NCBI GenBank assembly: GCA_020746875.1
Contig: JAGTJL010000014.1
Coordinates: forward strand, 868,001-932,000
Origin: Rhexocercosporidium sp. MPI-PUGE-AT-0058
Taxonomy: Eukaryota; Ascomycota; Leotiomycetes; Helotiales
Reading direction: 5' to 3'
Length of the DNA: 64,000 nt
The notes beneath the pieces were generated by a model. The model was not told the DNA's origin and did not search any database. It saw only the letters and a program-made list of their open reading frames with translations. This document shows positions 23,129 through 32,888 of the stretch, one piece after another. Position numbers and translations under genes: made by a program. Position 1 is the stretch's first letter. Every line of letters begins with the position of its first letter.

Positions 23129-24454
23129 ATGGCTTCATCTTCTCATCCCAAGTCCATCCTCATTCTGGGGCATGGTGTTTTTGGACTCTCAACAGCCTAC
23201 GCCCTCGCTCTTCGACCCTCCTTTGCCGACACAAGCATCACTCTCCTCGACCGTTCGACCTTCCCTTCCCCCGACGGATCCTCTATCGACTCCTCTCGCA
23301 TCGTTCGCGCGGACTACCATGACGCCGCCTATGCAGCTCTTGCTGAAGCCGCGCAAGAAATCTGGCGCCAACAAGGACCGAATGATTTGGGAGGCGAGGG
23401 CAGATATATCGAAAGTGGTTTGGTAATAGTTGCAAACAAGGGCGAGCAGGGAGAAGAATACGTGAGAGGGAGTTTGAATAATGTGGCTAGGATAGCAAAA
23501 GGTCTTGGGGACGATAGTGCTGTCCAGGAACTTAAGCTCAGAGCCGAAATTGAAGAGGCTGTTGGGGCAGGAGGGGGGAGTGGAGATTGGGGTTACATCA
23601 ATCGAAGAAGTGGCTGGGCGGATGCTGAAGCTGGTATGCTCTGGCTAAGGAAAAAGGTCGAAGAGACTGGAAGGGTGGAGTTCAAACAGGGCGAAGTTAC
23701 TTCTCTTGTCAAAGCTGGCAAGAAAGTCACAGGTGCCACATTGACATCTGGGAAGGTTGAGAGTGCGGACCTGGTTATTGTAGCCACAGGAGCATGGTCT
23801 GGAAAGCTTGTCGATATCCGAGGAAGGGCTCAAGCCACTGGGCAAGTGCTGTGTTACCTGGATATCACTGCAGAAGAGCAAAAAAAGCTCTCGAAATGTC
23901 CAGTGCTTCTGAACATGAGCACCGGAATGTTTATCATTCCTCCTTCCAATGGGGTCCTCAAGGTAGCACGACATGGTTACGGCCTTTCAAACCCTACCAC
24001 AATCCCATGTCCGGAGGACCCGTCCCATAACATCACTATTTCCCTTCCAAAAACTACTCATGACGACCCGAATCTCTGGGTACCAAGCGAGGGCGAGAGA
24101 GACTGCCGCAAAGCCCTGCGAGAAATGATTCCGTCACTCGCCGAGCGACCATTTACCAAAAGCAAGATTTGCTGGTACACGGATACCCCTAATGGAGATT
24201 TCATCATCGCATACCACCCGGAGTATGAAGGCTTATTTCTGGCCACTGGGGGGAGTGGACATGGTTATAAGTTTCTCCCGGTTATCGGAGATCGTATTGT
24301 TGACTGTCTTGAGGGAAAGTGCCCAGAGGAGTTCAAAGAGAAATGGGCTTGGCCTTCGGACGCTGTTGAGCATGTTGTTACCATGGACGGCAGCCGAGGG
24401 GGGCGATCTGGTTTAATATTGGAAGAAGAGCTGAAGAAAGGAAGTAAAATGTAA
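23129..24454 (+). CDS. FAD-dependent amine oxidase (sarcosine/fructosyl amino acid oxidase family)
   Basis: A single-exon frame of 441 residues in the DAO superfamily. The dinucleotide-binding motif GHGVFG is at residues 14-19 after a beta strand (SILILG), followed by the SSRIVRADY block typical of the MSOX/fructosyl-amine oxidase branch. The C-terminal part has KICWYTDTPNGDFII, with Cys348 aligning with the Cys that binds FAD covalently in monomeric sarcosine oxidase, then GGSGHGYKFLPVIGD. The last three residues are SKM, a peroxisomal PTS1 variant. Expected reaction: oxidative removal of an N-alkyl or N-glycosyl amino acid group, giving H2O2, consistent with peroxisomes. Sarcosine, fructosyl-lysine, pipecolate or saccharopine are all possible substrates. 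Confidence 0.88.
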   Translation: MASSSHPKSILILGHGVFGLSTAYALALRPSFADTSITLLDRSTFPSPDGSSIDSSRIVRADYHDAAYAALAEAAQEIWRQQGPNDLGGEGRYIESGLVIVANKGEQGEEYVRGSLNNVARIAKGLGDDSAVQELKLRAEIEEAVGAGGGSGDWGYINRRSGWADAEAGMLWLRKKVEETGRVEFKQGEVTSLVKAGKKVTGATLTSGKVESADLVIVATGAWSGKLVDIRGRAQATGQVLCYLDITAEEQKKLSKCPVLLNMSTGMFIIPPSNGVLKVARHGYGLSNPTTIPCPEDPSHNITISLPKTTHDDPNLWVPSEGERDCRKALREMIPSLAERPFTKSKICWYTDTPNGDFIIAYHPEYEGLFLATGGSGHGYKFLPVIGDRIVDCLEGKCPEEFKEKWAWPSDAVEHVVTMDGSRGGRSGLILEEELKKGSKM

Positions 24455-24749
24455 TAGATGCACATAGAATACTAATTTAAATTCATGACCAAGTAGATCC
24501 CAGAAATATTTGGCCTCGTACTTCCATGTAGGATAGCAGGATCGCCCGGGGAAATGCCTGGAGCAGTGGAACATTCCGTATTTTGCTTTGCACAAGGTTC
24601 TAGTACCCTTTGATAGACTTCACCACAATGTAGCCCTGCTTCCAGTTTGGTTTTTACTGTTATTGAACTTGCAATTTATCGAAGTGAAGTCTGATTACAC
24701 TTATCCTCAACTGCCTCGCTACTCCTTAAGTACCTTCGCCAAAACTTCG

Positions 24750-26649
24750 CTAGTTTCTATACTTCTCCAACCACTCGCCAAAGCCTTCTACAAGACCCCC
24801 AAAAGGCCTCACACTTTCATCGAGTAATCGCGCCAGAAAACCCAAAATCTTATTCTCCGCCCACTTTCCAAAAATCTCATTTGACTCCATACTCCACTCA
24901 GCAATTTCCTCATTTTTCGCTATCAGCGAATCTATCAAGACAGCAGCGAGTTCATTTTTTGTGCGACCCTGCAAGATAGGGTGACCCAATGTACTTCCAT
25001 ATAGAAAACCTTCTTTCCGGAAGTACTTTGGATCAAATTGAGGTGGGAAAACACGACGTTCCATTTCAGATTCTCGTCTGAGTCGTACCGGGCGCTTTCC
25101 CAGTTTTTCGCCTATTTGTGCTGCGATGGAAAGTCTTGATGCAGGATTCCCTTCTCGATTTGCGAACAAGAAATCTGGCAGTATCCTGCCTTTTGATGTT
25201 CTTTTGCTTAGAACGCCTCTTGCTTCGTGAAGCGGGTCTTCTATATCTTCCTCATCTGCGTCCTCTTCCCTTGACGTATTCGCTGCTTCAATTAACTCCT
25301 TGCTGTCATCGGCCAGTCTCTCCTCATTCCCGTGATCCGCAGTGGAGTTTGTGTCGGGGGTTATAATAGTGTCAGGCAGATCTGTTCGAGGATAACGCTC
25401 TCGACTTTCAGTGAATTCTGGCTGATTCGGAATATCCAACATATCATACTATCTCACAAATTGAGATAATTAGTCTTTAACCAGGGTATCGACATACATC
25501 GGGCAGGTCGAGGTCATTCTAGAGCGATCACTTACAGCATACTTCCCAGAGAAACCGCCATTACTCATTTCCGCAAACATACGTGGTCGCTTGAGGGTAT
25601 CTATGTCTCTTTGTCGATAGCATAGTAAGTCGAAACCAAACGCCAAGCAGAATGCATTGGTGACGGTCATTGTCCCGCAATTATAATCATCGCCTTGCCG
25701 GCAGCAGTTTGGACTGCCATCGTACTTATCATCTCCTCTATCTAATCTCACTCAACCTTAGCATCTTTCTTTCGAGAAAGGGTCGTAGAAAGTAGTACTC
25801 ACAAGCCCATTGTCCATAAATCGGCCAAGTATCTGGCCCCGGCATTTGCGATAGAAGGACAGCCATGATAAATCTCTTATCAATAGTCCTTCCTTCATCC
25901 CAATAATCTTGAACACTATCAATACTGAAAGCGTATTTCTGTTTCGGAGCCAATCCTAAAACTCGATAGTGTCCCCCATCCGTGTAAACGATAAATAGGT
26001 AATCCAGTTTGAAGAACTTTTCTCCCGTGCAATCCATGTCTTTCAAGATCTTGGTTGCCTGTCTTATGAGCGTGGGAGCTGGTGCAGTGTCCATCGCATT
26101 ATCTTCGTCCTCTTTCTCTGCCAAATCCCGGAGTACGGACGTGGAGATGTAACGACAGCTTGGATAATACGGTTCAGGCGTTTCGGTCAGAGGTGGTTCT
26201 GGCGAATGTGATCTGTAGTCGTATTCTGGGCGTGAAGACTGTTCATGCGCCGAAACAAGATGATCCGATTTCTTCCTTCGTATCTCATTAATATATCGAC
26301 AAATCATGGCTATGTACTGGTCGATGACGGCATCTTCAAGCGCCCCTCTGATAACTTCATCTCCGGTTTCTGGGCTTTTAGTTCTTCCTATCAGAGATCT
26401 CATGTTGGTCATACTTAACTTGACATGATCTGTATCTACCACCGTGGAACCAACTCCCTCTCTTGAAAATTCGGAATTGTCTGCCAACCATCTATCACCT
26501 CCGACCCGCTCGTTCATTGCTTCGAGCTTGATCTTGTCTTCGCTGTCGAGCTCATTGAATTGCTGTCTTTCGAGCTCTCTCGTCTCTGCGGGGGACAACT
26601 TTGTGCGTTTGTATATATACCCCATGGCAAATGGATCTAAATCTTCGCT
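24750..26649 (-). CDS. Ulp1-like (C48) cysteine protease, 5' end uncertain
   Basis: Three confident exons on the minus strand: up to 25803, 25741-25536 and 25448-24750 (introns of 61 and 87 nt, both GT-AG and frame-keeping). If the ATG at 26625 is used the product has 575 residues. The C48 catalytic set is readable across the first intron: His in DGGHYRV (25969-25971), Asp in AFSIDS, Gln in CCRQGDDYNCG and the Cys of NCG (25677-25679). Such proteases cut SUMO/NEDD8-type conjugates or, in mobile elements, polyproteins. After the protease comes a 230-residue charged C-terminal region. The frame continues in phase upstream of 26625 (SEDLDPFA) to an acceptor at 26649, and a matching donor at 26708 follows GDFGANQQA, so ATG 26625 is probably internal. 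SUMO specificity is not proven. Confidence 0.7.
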
Positions 26650-26699
26650 CTAATTTAAATGGGGATTATTTTAGTAGAGTGCTTTCGAACTCCCAACAC

Positions 26700-27734
26700 A
26701 CTTAGTACCGCTTGTTGGTTGGCTCCGAAATCACCACTGCAATTATTCACACAAAAGAAAATTGCGTAGGATAAGGCTTCAATGAAATTGTTTTATTTAG
26801 GTTGCGAACAAAGGTGGAGAGGCAGTTGGCTGCTCAGACAAAGCATGATATGACATGAAAGAAATCCCCATCGGAGCCGAAAACGGAATGATATGGCTCT
26901 TTGTGGGCAAACCATTCTTGACCTAGGTACATCTCCTCGTACAATGTTCATATTAATGCAGATTACTCGTCGCACAAGTCAGTGTCAACGCAGACGAAGT
27001 TAATTAAGTCGTCATGACGCTGTTGTCAAACGAAGCGAGATGTAAACATTGAATTTCAATGAAGGGTACTGTTGCACAGCAACAACGTAGGGTTCCGGAA
27101 GCCATGGATGCGACGTACCTTTTGAAATTTGGAGAGGTCCAGTAGACTTTTTTCAATGCTCAAAATAAATGGCATTACCCGAACGTAGCAATTGTAGCCC
27201 AAAAAAAGGTCTCCAAAAGTATCCAAACCCTTCATCCCGGTGGCTTCCAGCAAGTAACCTCAAACAAAACCAAACACGAACGCAGGCCATAATCATAGCG
27301 AACTTATTTCCCTACCATCACCAGAAACATTTCCTAGCCCTAAGACCTAACATTCTATATATGTCTTGCGTCCTGTCCTCATTCTTCTGAAAGAACCTTG
27401 CAAGAGCTCTATCAGCCACTGCTTTCGAACTATGAATCTTAACCAAGTAATAGATATGTAAAAGATAATATCGCGCTTTAGCCTTGCAGATGAGTCCATA
27501 GCTGCCCACAGCTACTTTGGGAAGGTTCTCAAGGTACTGGCTGCCAAGCTTGAAGTATTGTTCAACATCATTCTCAGAGATCTAGAGAGGACTGCAAGTC
27601 CTATCTTCGGGGAAGATGTAGGGTGCAAATCCGAGAGTTGGAGGTTCCCCTAATAGAAAAGAAATCCGGAACTGCTTAAGCTGATATGGTGGATGGATAG
27701 TGTGAAAAACGCGTGCTGGAAATTCGATGTCTAG
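26700..27734 (-). other. Coding-like segments, probable upstream exons of the Ulp1-like gene
   Basis: Several minus-strand segments look coding but no complete model could be built. (1) 27734-27319: reads LDIEFPARVF, then FLLGEPPTLGFAPYIFPED, an in-frame TAG at 27584-27582, then VEQYFKLGSQYL to GLRARKCFW. (2) About 27250-27119: GLDTFGDLFLGYNCY to LDLSKFQK, a good GTACGT donor, acceptor at 27021, then RHDDLINFVCVDTDLCDE. (3) 26932-26834: MYLGQEWFAHKEPYHSVFG to FFHVISCF. (4) About 26736-26709: GDFGANQQA. They lie in one direction with intron-sized gaps. They are either exons of one long protease gene, a separate gene or a decaying gene; the TAG in segment 1 needs an explanation. Confidence 0.4.
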
Positions 27735-27742
27735 GGAAGAGT

Positions 27743-28564
27743 TCAGTGAAACTTGGGATACTTATAGCCTATGGATAGTGGCCCTGATATGACGCCCGAT
27801 TTGGAGTCATCATCATCATCATCTTCTGATGCCACTCTAAGTTCGTCAAAGCGTTCTTGAGAAAACAACCCGCCCCGAATCTTAGTCTTCAACCAAACGA
27901 TGTAGCCGTTGGCGATCTGAGATAAGGTTCTCCCATTGTGTTTGCCGAAGTTCCACAACATATGGCTTATTTGGCTTGCTAGGGGAGCTATGAGGGAGCT
28001 ATCACGTGTTTCGATCGAAAGTGGAATGGATGGGCTTTGGTCAGGTGTGGTAGCCATCTCTAATGATGAGGATGCAGGCGAAATGATTGTGGCAGGCGTT
28101 TTGGTCTGCTCTGCTGGCGAGGATGGAATGGAAGTACGCTTGACTGGCGTGGAACTCTTCACTGATAGTCTAATGTATGGCGTAAGGTAGGCATCACCTC
28201 TCTTCGTTGGAATTGAGGGCGGCATTGTGTTGTGTAGGGTCTTGGCTGATCTCGGTAAACTTGTAAACAACAGAAGTTGGCCAGCATTGAAGTAAATGTA
28301 TACGGGCAAGACCAATAAAATCGCAACTGAGAGGCACAGAGTTGAGCTCACGAAGGTGAAAGGTGTGCCAGTCCTATAATTACAGTGTATTAAGAGCCCT
28401 ACAATGAACGCACACTGAAAGCCGGCGCAAAATGCCCCAAACACAGATAAATTCCATGCTGCACGGCCGCGTATTGGACTCTGAAGATCTCTTACATAAG
28501 TCCCCCTTTCCGCCTGGCTCAGGGGATGTAAGGCGCCAGCTATAAAGAATAGGTGGACTTGCAT
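27743..28564 (-). CDS. Membrane protein with DUF3820-like GKHxGRT motif
   Basis: An open frame of 273 codons from ATG 28564. The first 110 codons contain two hydrophobic segments (VFGAFCAGFQCAFIVGLLI and LCLSVAILLVLPVYIYF). Then, at an internal ATG in a strong context (28225, CACAACACAATGCC), begins a Ser/Pro/Thr-rich stretch, followed by LWNFGKHNGRTLSQIANGY and IVWLKTKIRGG, which resembles the DUF3820 / exonuclease-X C-terminal motif (FGKHKGKTL...). It ends with an acidic run DDDDDDS. It may be one protein, or two genes with the second starting at 28225 (160 residues); the second might even be the N-terminus of the protease locus downstream. No function is assigned. Confidence 0.45.
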   Translation of the reverse strand: MQVHLFFIAGALHPLSQAERGTYVRDLQSPIRGRAAWNLSVFGAFCAGFQCAFIVGLLIHCNYRTGTPFTFVSSTLCLSVAILLVLPVYIYFNAGQLLLFTSLPRSAKTLHNTMPPSIPTKRGDAYLTPYIRLSVKSSTPVKRTSIPSSPAEQTKTPATIISPASSSLEMATTPDQSPSIPLSIETRDSSLIAPLASQISHMLWNFGKHNGRTLSQIANGYIVWLKTKIRGGLFSQERFDELRVASEDDDDDDSKSGVISGPLSIGYKYPKFH

Positions 28565-29227
28565 CCCAATATTGTTTGCTTTCTAACGAAACGATATGAA
28601 ATGTGATATGAAGCATTCTTAACTTAATGACTCAGGCGGAAATTATTCCGGTTACGTGATTGTGTTGTTATCTTTATTTCGTGAAAACAGTGAAGTGGTT
28701 CAAATAGGGCTAAGAATGGAATGCTTGGAGCGGTGTTGTACAAGAGAGTTCTCTTGATTAAAGGAGTAGATAACTAGCTGGGAAATGATTGGAGTTTCAC
28801 ATGTGATCTGGAAGCCAGGTTCGCAATTCCCTTCTCTGTTCATGAAGTCCGTGGCAGATAATGTTTGCTCATCTCCTTGTGGCTTCATGCAGTCCACCGC
28901 CTCGACCAAATTCTAGTGGTTGAGGGAATTGTCTCCCAGTTATGAAGGGGCTACTTTTTATCTCGGCGGCCCTAAGTAAAGCTGTTTCTCTGATGAAGGA
29001 TTTTCAAGAAAGAACCTCACGGATATTCGATGCAAAAAACGGCAGAGAATTCCATGTAGGAGTGCAAAGAGGTTCCTGTTCCTCTATGAAAAAAAAAACC
29101 TGGGAGGCGTAAAGATAATTGGAGTAACGAAGAGGCGTTGATAGTCAACTAGATGTCTGGTATAACCAAAGCACTTTTGTAACCACATCTTACAAGCCGG
29201 GCATCCTACTTTTCCACTCAAATATGC
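28565..29227. other. Intergenic
   Basis: AT-rich spacer between two minus-strand genes; an A-run occurs near 29090. No gene is supported. Confidence 0.55.
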
Positions 29228-30547
29228 TTACCACCATCCCTTCTTCTTTGACTTGGCAGTCAAAGGAAGTGGCTCTTCCTTCTTCTCTGATTCAACTGCC
29301 GATGAAGCTAGCTTGATCTTCTGCTGTGCCTCCACGATCTTTGACTGAGCAATTGGCTTCTTCAATTCGATCCACCAGGTCGTACCACCATGCCACCACT
29401 TTGGCGTCTCGATCTTCACAACCTCCAACCCACTCTCCTCAACAATACTTCTCATATCCCGGTTCCACCAACACCCATATAGCTTGGCATGGCTTTCTGC
29501 GGACCTGTCCAAATACTTGTTCAGCCATTCCCACTTTCCTCTCCCATGCTCCAAGAGCAATATCCTCCCCTCATCCTCTTTCACACACTCCCCCAGATTC
29601 CTCAATAACGCCACCGGATCACTAACCGAGCACAATCCCATAGTTTGTACAACAGTATCATACTTCTTCTCTAGATTCCCACTCATCTCATTCGCACTCC
29701 TCGGCGGCCCAGGAATAGCTCCTTTCTCTGCCGCATCAGCGATAATCCACCTCACGCCCAATATCCCAGGGAACATCTTCCCAAACTTCTCATGTGCAAT
29801 CTCCAACATCTCTGCACTTTTATCCACAGCCGTAAAACTCCTGACCTTCCCCTTCTTGATAAATCCTCTCTCGTCAACCTTTCCAACACCTTGATATCCC
29901 TTAAAATCCCACGAGTAGAACTCAAGATTCCGACCAGTCCCAATAGAGACTTCGAGGACGTCGCCTACTGCCTGGGATGCTAATTTACGCCGTAGAGAAG
30001 AAATGCCCATCATTGACTCAGTGGAATCTACTGTATTGTCGAAAGTGGTTGCGATTTGGTCGTACCTTTTTGAAACATCTTCTTGTATGGCTGGTGTTGT
30101 CTTGCGAGGCCCATCTGCGTCTTGATTGAACATGACATAGTAGTACGACATCCCTCCTGAGAAGCCAACCAGAGCTATGCTTCCGAAGAAGATAGGTATT
30201 ATTCGGTGTCGGAAGGGGTTCGATTTGGGCTCAGGGTTCGAGCTGGTCGGTCCTGGCTTTGTAGTGTTGACTCTGAGAGTGTATGGTCTGTTAGAGTGTT
30301 AGCTATATGACACATCTAATGCGCCAGATTTAGCGGACTTGTGTTCATGACGAGCTTTCGGCGTAGTAGTGGTTGAGGATTTGTGAGGCGTATCAGGCTT
30401 TGGTTTTCTCTTCGGGGGTTTCGCGGCCTTCAAAGAGACAGTTGTGCTGAGGTTCCTCTGACACTCATAACGAACAAAACGTCGTCGCGATATAGATCCA
30501 TTGAATCTCAAGCTGCCATAAAGGGCGCTCCGACATAAATTATCCAT
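29228..30547 (-). CDS. OMS1: OMS1-like mitochondrial SAM-dependent methyltransferase
   Basis: Two exons, 30547-30339 and 30287-29228, give about 422 residues. The N-terminus is a mitochondrial presequence (basic, no acidic residues: LRFNGSISRRRFVRYECQRNLSTT) followed by a Lys/Pro-rich linker. One membrane segment comes next (RIIPIFFGSIALVGFSGG), then a class I methyltransferase: motif I VLEVSIGTGRNLEFY, post-I FTAVDKSAEML and YDTVVQTMGLCSVSDP. Yeast Oms1 has this same order and sits in the mitochondrial inner membrane; its substrate is not settled. The 51-nt intron has an unusual donor (GTCCGC) but a normal branch site and CAG end, and it is needed to join presequence and membrane segment in frame. 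The symbol is by similarity. Confidence 0.82.
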
Positions 30548-31119
30548 GTTGCGTCTCGTTTTGGGGTATCTCAGCACATTAAAGCTTGAAGCTGTTGCTC
30601 AACAAGACACTGATACCGCTCCGCTCGGCGGAGCATCAATTGTGTCGTGAAGTAGCCTGGGGAACCAAGGTCGAAGCCGAATCTGTGGAAATTGGAAAAG
30701 AAGACTCAGTTTGCCCCCTACCAAGTGTTGATTGAGAGGTGCTGGCTGGTAGAATGGATGATGGTTGTTATCAATTGAACTTTAGCGTCGAGGGTTTCAT
30801 GCAAGGCTACGAGCAAGGCTGAGAGGCAACTTTGGTCCCAGATACCGAAATATTTGTTGTTGCGCTCGCTCATTGGTATTGTTATCAAATCAAAGGAAGC
30901 GGAACTGGATTGTCAAATCGTCTTGCTTTATAAATAACAAGACCAGTCTTACATCACTCTATTAAAGTTGGCACGACAAGTAGCTTGTACAACAACTCTC
31001 CCCAAATACTTGATATGTTGAAAGAGACTGTCCATTGCCTATGCCCCCAGTGCCATGTGAGATTTCCTTGGTATTGGATATCTGTAAAAGACTCCTACCT
31101 AATGAAGGCTTCAGGGCAC
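30548..31119. other. Intergenic
   Basis: Promoter of the methyltransferase gene and 3' end of the next minus-strand gene. Nothing further is seen. Confidence 0.55.
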
Positions 31120-32241
31120 TCAACCAAAATTCTGCTTCGCGAGTGCTTTTAGCATAGCCATTGTCCCCTCTTCCTTCGCCCGATACTCCTGAAGTCTCTC
31201 ATCTCTCTCTGCCATTCTCGCTCTCAGCATCTCCTCCTTCCGTAACTCTCTCTCGTTCTTCTTCCTTTCGAACTTCTCCTTCTCCTGCTTAAAGCTCTCG
31301 ATCCCATCACCGCCACCCATCAACTCAGTATCTGGAACTTCAGCTGCACCTGGGGACTTCTCCCTGAACGACTTCATTTTCTCGTTGACTTCTTTTTTCT
31401 TTTCCAATTGACGCTCTCGTGTGCCAGCTTCTGCTCGGGGAACGAGTTCATCCAAGGCTTCCTTCTGTTCTTTCCGGTCGACTTTGCGAGCAAATCTTAT
31501 ATCATCTCGTCGAGCAAGACCATCTTCGGCATCCATTTCTGCCACATTGATTAGAAAAAGTCCGGAATACATCTCGAGGAATCTACCTCTCTTGAGCTCT
31601 AAATCCTGCATATTAGGTATGCTAGGCCCTTTTCTACTTCCTCTAGGTTTGCTCTCTTGTCCCGGTAAGGCTGGCCCAATCGAATCATCGCTTTCACTGT
31701 CCTCCTCAACCTCTCTTGCAGACGGTTTAGAAGTTGGTCTCTCAATTTGGGCTGGCGCTGCTTTGGGCTTCGGTTGTTCCTCTCGTCGATTCAATTCGTA
31801 CTCGGCGGCTGATTCAATAGCTCTCTGAAAGGTAGCAGGGTCATACCATCCCTCTGAAAGCTCTCCACGATTCCTCACACAAGTTAGCCGCGTCCCATTC
31901 TCCTTTCAAACTCGGAGACGAGGGAATCTTTACCATTTGCCTACAAAACTCTTCCATCTACCCCTCACTTCAGTATCGTCCATATCCTCCAAGACCTTCT
32001 GCTTCTGGATGTCGAGATAGGTCGCAAACATAGGTTTGAAGGCATCGTAGTCTCGTTTTCCTAGTTCCCTGGAGCCATATGGGAGGGCTTTAGCAGCCTC
32101 AGCTGGGGAGCGTTTGCGCCTGTGATGGTGTCTATGAGGGGAGCGTGCTCTGTGGGAGTGTGACTGGTGTCTTCGAGGGGACCGAGATCGCTCATCTCGT
32201 ATGCGATCACTTGCTCTGTAAGATCTGCTGTCGTCGGCCAT
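31120..32241 (-). CDS. Conserved RS-rich, coiled-coil protein (nuclear?)
   Basis: Two exons, 32241-31934 and 31873-31120 (60-nt intron, GTAAAG...TGAG), give 353 residues. The N-terminus is Arg/Ser/His-rich (RSRSPRRHQSHSHRARSP), like splicing-related RS regions. A well-formed block crosses the intron (PYGSRELGKRDYDAF, YLDIQKQKVLEDMDD, RGRWKSFVGKWNRGELSEGWY). The C-terminal half is highly charged and predicted helical (DIRFARKVDRKEQKEALDE, KEKFERKKNERELRKEEML). The frame also reads upstream to 32397, but only from a GTG; ATG 32241 is the natural start. The family looks conserved, but no function can be named; a role in RNA processing is only suggested by the RS region. Confidence 0.8.
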
Positions 32242-32380
32242 CTCTGGTATGGTGGAAGTCGTATTATTGCTGAGAGGAACTCCAATCGCGGAGAATGCAA
32301 ACATGTCAAACATGGCCCCACTGAAAGCTAGGAAGGTGCAGGTGGCCCTTGGATCGTTGCCTAAGCTGGAGTGTCTTGGC

Positions 32381-32888
32381 GCTACTGTGCCTTTCACGTT
32401 CAGGGTAAATTGGCCGATTTTCTGACTTTAACCCCCTCAAAAACCAAGAGGTCTTCTTCAATTTTATTAAATTAATAACTATATCAATTCAACTCCAAAT
32501 TACGCGTACGATACGTTAAAATAATAGTATAATTCTAAGGAGTAATTCCGCCTTTTAGATTAAAGTGCAGTTTTATACTCGTGGTATTATAAGGGAGTCT
32601 TAAAAAGCAAGATTTTGATGTTCCTGACGATTTGTATGAGGATTTGCTTAATCGGCTTATAACTCAACAAATATTATATTAAATTAAACATATAATACTA
32701 GAAATGAATTAAAATATTTGATATACTTCTTCGTGCACTTGATTTGATTTTAAACGTGTTATCGTAGAGCTGTAAGTAGATGTTTAAAGATAAGAGAGGG
32801 GTCAAAAATCGAAAAAGGGGGGGGGGGGGGGGGAAGTGGGAAATTCGGCTAATTTATTTACCCTGAACATGAAAAGCACAGTAGGCCG
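32381..32888. mobile_element. AT-rich element bounded by long inverted repeats
   Basis: The sequence at 32381-32410 (ending GTTCAGGGTAAAT) recurs inverted at about 32858-32887, with 27 of 30 bases matching and two of three mismatches being C/T. Both arms continue inward with related sequence (TGGCCGATTT versus TAGCCGAATTT). The roughly 430 bp between them are strongly AT-rich with no long frame, unlike the flanks; a short in-frame remnant (DVPDDLYEDLLNRLIT) is visible. It looks like a decayed DNA transposon or MITE. No clear target duplication was found, because the flanks themselves are part of the inverted repeat. Confidence 0.65.
32817..32833. repeat. Poly-G run (17 G)
   Basis: A 17-base G homopolymer inside the inverted-repeat element; its length may be unreliable in the assembly. 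Confidence 0.9.
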
